Assembly (NCBI GenBank): GCA_001931875.2
Contig: MSJH02000110.1
Location: 1 to 36,557, forward strand
DNA: 36,557 nt
Direction of reading: 5' to 3'
Origin: Byssochlamys sp. IMV 00236
Taxonomy: Eukaryota > Ascomycota > Eurotiomycetes > Eurotiales > Thermoascaceae
In this document: one piece after another, positions 9,484 to 18,698 of the stretch
Layout of the letters: the number at the start of each line of letters is the position of its first letter
Position numbering within the stretch: the first letter of the stretch is position 1
The notes under the pieces: model-generated
The model's input: only the letters and a program-made list of their open reading frames with translations
The model's database searches: none
Told to the model about the DNA's origin: nothing
Program-made: the position numbers and the translations under genes

Positions 9484-11071
9484 CTAAATAAAAAAATCAA
9501 CATATCTACTTGGGCTATCACTATTGCTTCTCATAATTTTTATATGAGCTGAGCTTAACTCTTCCCCTTTCCGTTTGTGGGTTGAAGAAGATATTCGCCA
9601 AGAAGAAACAGCCGGAGATGACGATTTTCTCTCTGCGTCTTTTTCGGTTGACTCTGAAGTATGTATACCGCTTTCAGCAAAGGGAATATGGGCAGGGAGA
9701 TCTTCCATGGATACCTTGATGGATACCTTTGATTCTAAATCTGTTGGTTCTGAAGATAATTTGGACCATTCTTCACGATTTTTGGAGCAAACATCAAGTA
9801 GTTCTAAAGACTTTGGGAACAAGACTGACAGATTTTCAAAGTAAGGGTAAACAAAGTCGATAAAGCGCATATTGGTTGTCTGTAAGTTGTCCCGTAGGGG
9901 GTTCATGTGTTGTGACAGTCCTAGCTTTTGTTCTGTCTCTGCTTGCTCAGAAAACTCTACATATAGCAGACGAGCAAGCTTGTGGAAAAGCTCCCAGGGT
10001 CTACATGGGCTACTGACATCAGCTGCATGTATTATGATATTACAGAGCATAAGTCGTTCTTCTTGAGTTAGCTTGGAGGATGATTTTCCAAGAGACGAGA
10101 GTCCATGCGGATGATCTGTATCTTCGTCTTCTACAATTGATTCGACTGTTATTGTTTCCATATCTTCTTCTACAACCGATTTGACGGTTGTTGTCTCCGT
10201 TTCTTTGCTGTGGAAATGATTCTTTTCAAAATAGAAAAAAGCGTCTTCTTGCTTGGAAAACAGTGGTTTCATCTTGTTTTGAAGAGCATTCTTTGATACG
10301 ACACTGTGTAGAACAGAGATGTTGTGGAGTAGATCAAAGTGATGAGTCATGTCTGTTGCCAAGATCATCTTTATGATTGATTGTTTGAATTCATGTCTAG
10401 TCAGCGGGCTGCCGTAATGTTTGCTTTTTGCTTCAATATTTCTTGTCAGATCATGTTTATCGAGCAACTCCAAAGCAAGTTTGCATGAATTACTTTCTAA
10501 TACGGAAAGATTGTTGAATTCTTCAGCTAGCTTTGACTTGCAAGATACTTCAAACTGGTTATTTTTTCCAGTCTAAAATTGATAAACTAAGTAAGCTTTG
10601 TAGAATATATATATTGTATATACCCACATGGCCCACATCATGACATAGAGCAGCAACGATGATCATGGCAACATCAATCCTTGTCAAGTATTCAGACATA
10701 TCATAGCACTCAAAAAAGTGATATAATACCAAGACCATGTCAACTGCATGATAGAATGAATGGTAAGGGTTATTCAAATATCCTCTTTCGACGTCAATTA
10801 AAAAGTCCAAAAAGTTTGATATTGTGATACCCAAGGTTTGACAGATGTTCATACGTTTTACTAAACCAGCAATAAAGCCATAGACCTCACTTCTTGGCTT
10901 ATCCAAAAGTGAGTGGCCAAGTGTATAAGCATATGAATCATCTGATATCTTTTGCATAATCTAAAAGAGCATATAAATAAAATTCAATTGCGACTATATA
11001 TGCTTTGGATTTACTGTTTCTATATTTAATAAATCATTTTCTTTTAGTTTATTTTGCTCAAGAATAATCAT
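9484..11071 (-). CDS. Class I 3',5'-cyclic nucleotide phosphodiesterase
   Basis: Hydrolyses cAMP (possibly cGMP) to 5'-AMP and so ends PKA signalling. Predicted exons on the minus strand are 11015-11071, 10628-10960 and 9484-10572, giving 492 residues; the introns are 54 and 55 bp. The metal-dependent catalytic motifs are in order: NPYHSFYHAVD (His86, His90), ALCHDVGHTGKNNQF (spanning the exon 2/3 junction), ATDMTHHFDLL, and IIIHAADVSSPCRPW. NMRFIDFVYPYF follows. The GTGGGT donor at 10627 was chosen because it rebuilds HDVGHTG; a donor 4 nt later breaks frame. The catalytic domain starts almost at the N-terminus, with none of the regulatory regions found in many animal PDEs. The roughly 110-residue tail is Ser/Glu-rich and low in complexity. 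An acidic insert with repeated TTVKSVVEED/ITVESIVEDE units lies between motifs. The start codon is the least certain part. Confidence 0.88.
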
Positions 11072-11505
11072 TGTTACATAGTTTGAGTACAGATAACAAA
11101 AGAAAAAAGAAGATTAAATAAAAAATATCATACGTTCAAAGAATCGCGTGCTTTTTTTTTTATTTCGTCACAATTGATTGCATTGCGGTGGTATTAAGCA
11201 TTTTCACTGGACGTGTATCACAAAGATGAACCATTTATATTCCCAACCGTCACATCAAGGGTTCTAGACAGAGAGAACCACCCACCCTTTATGTTCCTAA
11301 TGAGAGCGTGCTCCTCATTAAAGGGTCTGATTTGTTGTGTTCTTAGTAATTATGTCTATACACTCTTTCCAGAAGATAAATTCACCCAATGACAACTCGG
11401 ATGCTCTGTAGTACAAGCTTTGGCATCTTTGGATATATAAGAGCACGCCAAGTGCTCATCCTCCTTTTATTTCTTTTCCACAATTACACTAGAAGACATA
11501 TGATG
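11072..11505. other. Spacer between the phosphodiesterase and the transposon relic, with a hairpin
   Basis: AT-rich promoter-side DNA of the phosphodiesterase with a T-run at 11152-11162. An imperfect inverted repeat pairs ACCCTTT (11284-11290) and TAATGAG (11298-11304) with CTCATTA (11314-11320) and AAGGGT (11321-11326). It might be a leftover transposon end or a structural element; no matching copy was seen beyond 12588. Confidence 0.35.
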
Positions 11506-12588
11506 ATGAACATTCAATTCCTATACGAAGTTTAATTTCGTCGTTGACGAGTATGGCAGGCCTGAACCAATGGATGATATTGTTTATGAGGAGCAGTTTC
11601 GTCTTAAAGCATTAAGCTCTCATACACAATGTTTAGCTCAACTGCCTTCTGAGAACGAGAAAGGGATAGAGGCAATGCAGGTGGAAAAGGAGGTAAAGCC
11701 TGGTAGTAATGTTGTTATGAAGTAAATATCAATGAAACGAAATTATACTCCCTACTCTGATCAGGACAAAGTGAGATTCGTCAAGTTATTGTTTGAGAGG
11801 TGTCTGAACACAGCTGCTGCTGCAAAAGGAGCTTGGGATTCATGTTCATACAGCACAAATATGGATTGAACAGTACGAGAGGGATCCTAATAGTATCTTT
11901 GAGAAACAGAGAAAGACTGATCGCCCTTGCATTCTCAACGAGGAGCACAGAAAAGCTATCCTTAAGTGCATTGATACGAACACTTCAGTCGTTTTGGACG
12001 ACGTGATGAAGTACTTAAGACATGAATTTTACGAGAAACTGTGTCTTTCTTGATGAATCTGCATTTCATATTAATTTGAAACGTAGCATGGCATGGTCAA
12101 AGAAAGGTTCCCCTTCAGCGGCCACAGTTCTCAAAACACGAGCAAAGGCAGCCATTTTGGGCGCGATTTCTGCCCAAGGACTGATTGAATGCAGCCTCAG
12201 GCTTCCTCAGCCGCCACCCAATAAAAAGAGAAAGTGAGCAAAAGGACAGTTACGATGGATGAAATGGACCAGTATCCACATATGAAGGATCATTACCTCA
12301 TGATGGATAATACTCTAATCCATATATCGGTTGATATAGCTAAATATGTAGAATATCGTGGTTACTGCTGTGTCTATGTGCCATCCTATTCTTCTGAGCT
12401 TAATCCAATAGAACAACTTTGGTCAGTCGTCAAGAGTAAAGTCAAACGACAAAGGTACTGGAAACTGAAACATTGACGACAAGGATCAGTAAAGCTTCTA
12501 AGAGTTTAAAGTTGAGATACTTCAACAACTTTGTTTGGCATTCTCACAAATGCTTGCACAGAATGCCGAAACAAACAGGGAGCTTTTA
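11506..12588 (+). mobile_element. Degenerate DD34E Tc1/mariner (IS630-type) transposase
   Basis: Remnant of a cut-and-paste DNA transposon. From about 11528 an open frame contains VDEYGRPEPMDDIVYEEQ and is broken by a TAA at 11722-11724. The helix-turn-helix part begins MKRNYTPYSDQDKVRF at 11732. A one-base insertion near 11828 shifts frame, after which VHTAQIWIEQYERDPNS reads in the next frame to about 12015. The linker normally found before the catalytic core is missing: the first catalytic Asp (NCVFLDESAFH, about 12052) follows almost at once, so there is an internal deletion near 12015-12030. A TGA at 12235-12237 precedes the second Asp (YLMMDNTLIH, codon 12306-12308) and the catalytic Glu in SELNPIEQLW. 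There are 34 residues between them. Another frameshift near 12460 precedes the tail. It cannot be functional. No terminal inverted repeats were found by eye. Confidence 0.85.
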
Positions 12589-12627
12589 AAAAAAAAAAAT
12601 GCAAACACTTGATGCCACGGGCGCTTT

Positions 12628-12905
12628 TTATAGCACTACCTGTGACATCTTCATATTGCCAAAGCCTCTAACTGACCTAACGCTGTCCAATGAGATATTC
12701 TTTAATGCAATTACACGTTTTCTTGCATCTTTGTTGATAGCACCTGGCAACACAAATAAATAAAGAACAACGTTTCTTTTTTTATCTCTTCTTCTTGAAA
12801 AGAAACAATCCAAGATGCTAAAAAGTTTTGTTGGACAGCATCAAAGGTAGTATCTGGAGGTAGCTCCCGTAGTATTGATCTAACTTCTGGTGTATGTAGT
12901 GTTTG
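12628..12905 (-). pseudogene. Unidentified protein fragment, probably mobile-element related
   Basis: The minus strand reads HTPEVRSILRELPPDTTFDA and VQQNFLASWIVSFQEEE down to about 12790. A second open piece follows in another frame: GAINKDARKRVIALKNISLD, then SVRSVRGFGNMKMSQVVL and a stop at 12628-12630. The two pieces look like parts of one protein, because the junction has an A-rich low-complexity patch (about 12740-12790) where a frame break or intron could lie. Composition is protein-like, but I recognise no family. It abuts and overlaps the start of the PD-(D/E)XK-like ORF on the other strand, within the transposon-rich interval. Confidence 0.3.
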
Positions 12906-13474
12906 TCCTTTTCGACAACCAAGATGTGGACGAATATGTTTCTGTGGATTTTGTTGGATCAAACAATCCTGAATCCGCGATTGACGAAACTGTTTCAAAA
13001 AGAAGACCGGATGGCATCATCGCAATAAATAATATCACAGTTGGATATATGGAGGTGAAGCCTCTCAAAGAATTGGCGGACACCTATAAAATAAATAAGG
13101 ACTTGGTAAGGCTCGGCAAGTTCTCGAAAACAGCAATTGATACTTATCAATTAAACGTCTGCTTTGCTGTTCAAGCCATTGGAACAAACTTGGTGTTCTG
13201 CCTGGTCGAATATGTCAACAGACATTTTTACCTGATGACAAAACTCGACCAGGTATACTTCCCTACCTCTATCGAAGATATTCCAATGTTGTGGGGTTTC
13301 TTCGATAACCTTTTACGAATTCTTCGTGTGTTCGAAGAAAAATACAAGCAGAACAATTCCCGCACTACAGCTCAGGGACACGCTGCCACTTTGGGGTCGC
13401 CCCTCCTACCAGCCATCACCACTTCCTCTACGAATCGTGGCCGAACAAGCAGCATTTCTTATGCGCTCAACTAG
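12890..13474 (+). CDS. PD-(D/E)XK nuclease-like protein, 5' end missing or unresolved
   Basis: A 195-codon open frame ends at TAG 13472-13474. It carries a restriction-endonuclease-like signature: SKRRPDGIIAINN supplies the Asp, and a strand later GYMEVKP supplies ExK. The segment DLVRLGKFSKTAIDTYQLNV follows, then a Val/Ile-rich strand and a YFPTSIEDIPMLWGFF segment. I believe proteins of this pattern are multicopy in Mucorales, often near transposons, but their role is unknown to me. The tail (about 150-194) is Ser/Thr-rich and disordered. There is no in-frame ATG before the ExK motif. A stop lies just upstream of 12890, so it is either a downstream exon (a plausible acceptor ends at 12898) or a 5'-truncated copy. 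Motif residues are intact in what remains. Confidence 0.5.
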   Translation: MYVVFVLFDNQDVDEYVSVDFVGSNNPESAIDETVSKRRPDGIIAINNITVGYMEVKPLKELADTYKINKDLVRLGKFSKTAIDTYQLNVCFAVQAIGTNLVFCLVEYVNRHFYLMTKLDQVYFPTSIEDIPMLWGFFDNLLRILRVFEEKYKQNNSRTTAQGHAATLGSPLLPAITTSSTNRGRTSSISYALN

Positions 13475-14289
13475 TTTATGATTTGTTTTGTTATTGTGAT
13501 AATATAAAAGTAATAAGAGACAATAAAATACAGTTAGACTGAATTAATCCTTTTATTGATAAAGAGTGGTTTTATTTATACTTTAAGTTTACTATGGGAT
13601 TATAGTTGACGTGCGTTTAGTAGTTGTTCTGAGGTAGAGTAGCTTAATTAAAGGTTTCCTAGTTTTTACCACTGTGGCATCTGAATCAAGAAATGATGTT
13701 ATGTACTAGTAAGTGTTATTGTAAGGGTAAATTCCTTAGTTTCAATAAGCGTGAATTATGCTCGGATACGACATATGGGCAGGTATGACCAAGTATAATC
13801 TAATTGGCCAATTTTTGGTTGGCTGTCAATGTTTTGTCACGTGTCATGTTTGAACAGTTACAGTTACACTGAATTCTATATTTGACACTTTGAGTAACCT
13901 GATAAATACCAAAATACAGACAATAAAAGTTCATTCTTAAATGCCATACAATTTAGTAAAGGTACGCTGTTTACGGGTTATATTCTATAACCATGTTGTG
14001 ACAAGTTAATGATGGTAACCTTTATTGAACAAATATACTGTTACATATTTGATAAACATCAATATAGAAGCCCATCCAATATATTGCTAGGCAGTAAAGC
14101 ATGACATAATACTTAATGATATCAATTCGGTAAAGGACCATCAAGCACATATACACATCATCTTTCTTGTCTTCTTCTTTGACTCCTTCAACAGACACTG
14201 ATCCAAGCCAACTCGAGAATATTGCTACCAAAGTCAGACTGCTTATTATTTAACTCTAATATTTTGATAGTTTTCCTCGTATGCTAATT
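13475..14289. other. Spacer with no confident gene
   Basis: About 0.8 kb of AT-rich DNA. A CACGTG palindrome lies at 13838-13843, isolated from any known start codon. A 69-codon minus-strand open stretch (14022-14231) is hydrophobic toward its end and lacks a convincing start or splice context. I see no RNA gene. Confidence 0.35.
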
Positions 14290-14625
14290 CTACTTGTTCA
14301 ATTTCTGGTCAAAAAGAAATCAGATAAACAACTTTTCTATAAATAAAGTCATTTACCAAATTCTGACTTTTCATCATAGCCTGGGTAACACATCGTTTGT
14401 ATGAAAAAGGATCTGCCAAAATCCTTATTAGTGATGATGAATTTGACGTAGCTTTTACAAGTTCCGTGCTTGATTTGAACTACAGATCTTATTACAAGAT
14501 AAATAGGCAAGTGTGTTTATTGTTAAGACAAGAAACAAGTCTATACATACGGCATCAAAAGGGAAGCTCAAGGAACTTGCGCCGGTAAAGCGGGAAATTT
14601 CCCTCTCATAAGATATTTTCTGCAT
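14290..14625 (-). CDS. Possible small three-exon gene, 70 residues, unknown
   Basis: Candidate exons on the minus strand are 14551-14625, 14357-14479 and 14290-14304, separated by introns of 71 bp (GTATGT...TGTAG) and 52 bp (GTAAAT...ACCAG). Both introns are the size of others in the window and both junctions fall between codons. The product starts MQKISYEREISRF, contains FKSSTELVKATSNSSSLIR and ADPFSYKRCVTQAMMKSQN, and ends KLNK. It has no membrane segment and no family I recognise. A rival reading of the same second exon (TCKSYVKFIITNKDFGRSFF) continues through the same 52-bp intron to a stop at 14246-14248 but lacks a workable upstream exon. Either way the 52-bp intron argues for minus-strand transcription. 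An acceptor-like GCAG just after the ATG means the start could lie further upstream. Confidence 0.35.
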
Positions 14626-14725
14626 GATCAAGTGATGTAACAATACGATGGCAATTACACATGGGGAACCAAAATGGTGTCATTAACAGAATAATTAGGT
14701 TCGAGGCAGGTTTATTCAATAGAAA

Positions 14726-16106
14726 TTAATCAATGAATACAGTAAAAATAAATCCTCCAACGAGTCCACCAATGATGGGTGCAAACATGGGTACAAGGGC
14801 ATAATAGTGGTGCACTTTGAATACATCGACACCCCATCCAGCAAGGGCAGTAAACAAACGAGGACCAAAATCACGAGCAGGGTTCAGAGAGAACCCAGAT
14901 GTATAGCCAATGCAAAGTGAAATTGTTGTGACACCAATGGCAATCATGGCACCTTGAGCTGTTCTGAAAGGTAAATTGTTGGGGTGACCAGAGACCATGA
15001 TAACCAACAGGAGCATAGCAGTGCCTACAATTTCTGACGCGACTGCGGATCCAATGCCAACATATAGAGGAGGATAAGTACCAAAGATACCTGCTGTGCT
15101 ATATTCCCCCAAAATTTGTCGTTCTCCATGATCGAACTGTGTGATAGCTGGCTCAATGATACTATAGAGTAAAGCGGCACCTGTGAATGCACCCAGTAAC
15201 TGAGCGGCAATATAGGTGGGAGCCTTTCGGATTGGAAATCCACTAAACACACAGAATGCGATAGTAACTGCAGGGTTGAGATGTCCACCCTAGAATATAA
15301 TTAGCAATCAAGTAAGCAAATGATTGCCTTGTGACTTACAGATACATGTCCTGCAACACAGATGCCAATTAACACAGAAAGGCCTAATGGGATATTTAGC
15401 TCATAATTCGGGTTAATCAAAAGAATACACAATCATTTACCTGAGCCAAATGATGATGTTAACCATGATTTGTTTTTTTCTATATTTAATGTCTGTTCTG
15501 CACAGAATCCACAAGTCAATAAGACCAGTATGAGTGTACCAATAAATTCAGCCAAGAATTCTCTGTGCTTTATAATAAAAAGGATTAGAAACTCTATCAA
15601 TAATCATAGGCGCGTGTATGTGTATTTCTTACTTTAACCTTGAATGATTTCGAATGTTGCACAAACTTTTGTATTTTTGATTTCCTTTGTGTATCCAGTT
15701 CATCTGTAGTTTTATGACACAATGTTAGTATTGATGATTCTTTTGATGGGCGCCTAGGTAAATCAAATGTCATGGTGACGTTCTCTGTTTTCACAGCATG
15801 GTTCTGCACAGTAGTAATAGATGAACATGACATTTTTTTTTAAAGATAAAGAACAAGAAAGAAATGTTTACAGTGTCTTTTATATATAAAAGAGACACGC
15901 ATACATCTTAAATAATGGAACGCGATACGGCAATCAAATTCACTAAAAGGGAGCTTACCATTAATATTTGCATTATTATATTTTATTCTGGAATTATAGT
16001 CTTGACGTTGATCGACAGATAGCAAAGGATTGCGTTCATTAACAGTCATATCCGTGTCATCCATTAATGATACTGCAGATGAATTTGTTTTCCAGCTTCT
16101 TGTCAT
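14726..16106 (-). CDS. Aquaglyceroporin (MIP family channel)
   Basis: Membrane channel for water, glycerol and other small solutes. Predicted exons on the minus strand are 15959-16106, 15633-15784, 15441-15567, 15340-15383 and 14726-15289, giving 344 residues. The introns are 174, 65, 57 and 50 bp. Both pore motifs are present: GHLNPAVTIAF in the first half and GFSLNPARDFGPRLF in the second. The Asp after the second NPAR is the glycerol-facilitator signature. Six membrane spans are readable, starting REFLAEFIGTLILVLLTCGF. The roughly 120-residue N-terminal extension is hydrophilic and carries ERNPLL, an acidic-dileucine sorting pattern. The first intron is the weak point. A shorter form starting at ATG 15833 and reading straight into exon 2 is equally open. 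The channel itself is certain; the N-terminus is not. Confidence 0.85.
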
Positions 16107-17705
16107 AGTAAAGAGATGAGAAAAGAAGAAGAAAGGGACAGAGCAGGTACCTTTGTCTTGTTCTTTTTAGCCCTATTTTTTATTCACTCCGATAGTAACC
16201 TAGACATTATCTTCAACTCCTGTTTACTGTTTCTTGTTTGATGTGATGTCTTTATAAATCATTCTTTAAAGGTTCGAGACTTTATAATATCTTGGTAAAA
16301 TATAAAACTACACACGCTTATTTAGTTTGCATGCTTCTGTTTCCTCGCTCTCTTAAAATGACGACACAATAGTAGGTACTTTCTTTATTTAGAAAAACTT
16401 AATAGCTTTGACAAAACAAAGACAATGTATATGATCATACGCTTTCAATGCAGCATCATTACAAGCATAAGTTATTTATACATACATCAAGTCATGCATT
16501 TTAAATAAGTATTCTGTTTCGTTGACCCTTTCAACAAAGATTACTGCTGTAGCACAAGGATAAAACAAAAAGGAGGGGTTTCAATGTCACTTTCTCTTTC
16601 TGCTGCAAGACATTCATACTCACAAGGTATTCAACTTGCAAAAATGGATCACTTTTCCCCCTTCTTTTAAGAGATAGAGAGGAAATATACAGCGGCATCA
16701 ATTAAGTGAGATAGAGAGACTATGCTCATATTTAACAAAAATAAAGTGAAACTTTCAAGGTTCTCCTTAAATATATTGAATTTTTTTATGTAACATTCCT
16801 CTCATAATCAGCATAATGATCCCTCTCTTGACTGGTACCCGAACTATATACTATTACCTCTATTGTAACTTTAATTCTGAAAAGAGTTACATATATCTCG
16901 AAACCTAAAACACTTGTGTAAAAATGCACAGTCTGACATTGATGTATGCGTCCTTGGTTTTGTTTCCTGTTCTAAAAAGAGAGATGCATTGCTTCATGAA
17001 GCATATGAATGATAAAATTATACAACAAATCATATTGATTCTATTGAATCGTGGCTTAACATAGTACTGGGTATCCTAATTAGTTTGGAAGCTATAGGAA
17101 ACTCTCTCTCTCTCCCCTCTCAAAAAGTGCTTCTGAAATAGATAAAACTAAGTCTATAAAAAGGTGATGTTGGGATGTGGTCAAGTGATTAAGCTTCTAA
17201 AAGTGAATTTGGTCGTCCTCATGCGATCACATCCAAAGTACATAACGTCAATCTCGGAATATCATACGGTTATTGTGCGTTAGGGCCACTAAATCAAATT
17301 TGGACAGTTCAGGTACATCTGCAAGATCATTAGGCTAACTTCGTTTTAATTCCATAGATCTTTTTGAAGAATTACCAAGCTTATCAGTATACACCGTGAG
17401 TTAACTGCTGTAGTTATGTCAGTTGTCTTTGAGAGAAGTATACAATTGAAGCAAAAGAGTTGAAAAAGAAGGCACTCTATATTCATCGATGAACCTAGAC
17501 GTCTCCCTTGTTTAAAATCCAAAGGTGATTTGTTACTATGAATATGTTGTTAAGGAATACTAAGGGATTGTGAGGTTCGTTCTGAAGTACTTGTCCTCTT
17601 CTTGTCAATATGTGTCCATTTTGAAACACCGCACAATCTCCCGTCATTTAATTTGTCCCCCTTTTAAAAACTAACACATGAAATTCTTTTTACTTTTCTT
17701 TTGTC
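16107..17705. other. 1.6-kb spacer, AT-rich, with a CT-repeat and a tRNA-like relic
   Basis: Between the divergent aquaglyceroporin and prenyltransferase genes. No intact ORF of note is present. A short (CT)n tract lies near 17102-17114. The only structured element I see is the tRNA-like segment at 17171-17236. Promoter sequence for both neighbours must lie at the ends, but no specific element stands out. Confidence 0.5.
17171..17236 (+). other. tRNA-like relic (pseudo-tRNA or SINE head)
   Basis: A 7-bp perfect inverted repeat GGATGTG (17173-17179) / CACATCC (17228-17234) encloses TGGTCAAGTGATTAAGC. That resembles the A-box and D-arm of Ser/Leu-type tRNAs, in which TGGCCGAGTGGTTAAGGC is typical. 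A possible anticodon stem TTC/GAA follows. The loop lacks the conserved T33 and the B-box is not intact, so it should not be a working tRNA. Chance resemblance is possible. Confidence 0.25.
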
Positions 17706-18661
17706 ATGAATTCACTAATCAACTATTGCGAGCAGTTCATGCTTGCTATTCTACGCAAAGGAAAGATACCTCGTCATATAGGCTTTATTCTTGATGGAAA
17801 TAGACGATATGCAAGGAAGATAGGAGCTACATCAACAAAATTTGGTCACTATGAAGGGTTTAAACAGTTGGAAAAAGTAAATACTTTAAAGACTATAAAA
17901 GTAAACTAACAACAATAATAAAGGTCTTGGATTTATGTATGCAACTAGGCGTTGAGGTAGTTACTGCCTTTGCTTTTAGTATCGATAATTTTAATCGATC
18001 TAAAGAAGAGGTTGACTATCTGATGCAATTATTCTGTGAAGCATTTGATGGATTCTGTGAAAGAAGGTTAGTTGATTCTTTAAGGAAATGATTGAATGCT
18101 CATATGTCAATAAAAAAAGTTTTCTAGTTCATCAGTATGGAATCAAGATAAAAATTATAGGTAACTTGAGTCTATTACCAGCCAATGTACAACAAGTAGC
18201 ATACAAAGTTATGGAAGACACAAAACATCATAAAGGGTAAAATAGAAAGAAAGAAGGACTTAAACAACTGAATGATTAAACAAATATACAGTCGTATATT
18301 GAACATATGCTGTCCATATACATCAAGAGATGAAATGACGACGGCAATTAAAGAGACAGTTCAGTCAGTAAAGGAAGGAAGGCTGTCAATAGAACAGATA
18401 AATGATGAAACAATACAGAATCATCTATTCACAGCAGATTGTCCACCACTCGATATTCTTCTGAGGACATCAGGTGAAATTCGTCTAAGCGATTTCTTAT
18501 TATGGCAGGCAAGCGATGGTTGTCAGATCCAGTTTGTCAATTGTTATTGGCCTGAACTGACATTATGGAAGTTGCTACCTGTTTTACTAGAGTATCAAAT
18601 ATATTCTGATCATCAGCAACAAGCAAAAAATAATAGTAAAATGCCAATGTTTATTAAATAA
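17706..18661 (+). CDS. Dehydrodolichyl diphosphate synthase (cis-prenyltransferase)
   Basis: ER-associated enzyme that elongates farnesyl diphosphate with isopentenyl diphosphate to make the dolichol carrier for N-glycosylation and GPI anchors. Predicted exons are 17706-17876, 17924-18066, 18120-18236 and 18292-18661, giving 266 residues; introns are 47, 53 and 55 bp. Motifs are in order: GFILDGNRRYARK (catalytic Asp30), AFAFSIDNFNRSKEEV, YGIKIKIIGNLSLLP, LNICCPYTSRDEM, then LLRTSGEIRLSDFLLWQ and YWPELTLWKLLPVLLEYQ. The exon 3 acceptor at 18118-18119 was chosen over a nearby TTTCTAG because only it keeps frame. It corresponds to the RER2/SRT1 family; which paralogue cannot be told. There is no RxG-type C-terminal motif, so whether a NUS1-like partner is needed is open. 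It converges on GDA1 with 37 bp between stops. Confidence 0.92.
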
Positions 18662-18698
18662 ATGTATGTATAAATTAAATCGTTATGTGTATGCGTGT

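Noticed and set aside
10573..10623. GTATAT donor four nucleotides downstream for the second phosphodiesterase intron
   Set aside because: It leads to a stop two codons into the next exon and breaks the metal-binding HDVGH motif; the GTGGGT donor fits.
13838..13843. CACGTG palindrome as a regulatory site
   Set aside because: It is far from any confident start codon, and a six-base motif is expected by chance in a window of this length.
18067..18127. Prenyltransferase intron ending at the TTTCTAG at about 18126
   Set aside because: It has the better pyrimidine tract but destroys the reading frame of the conserved YGIKIKIIGN motif. The acceptor at 18118-18119 keeps it.
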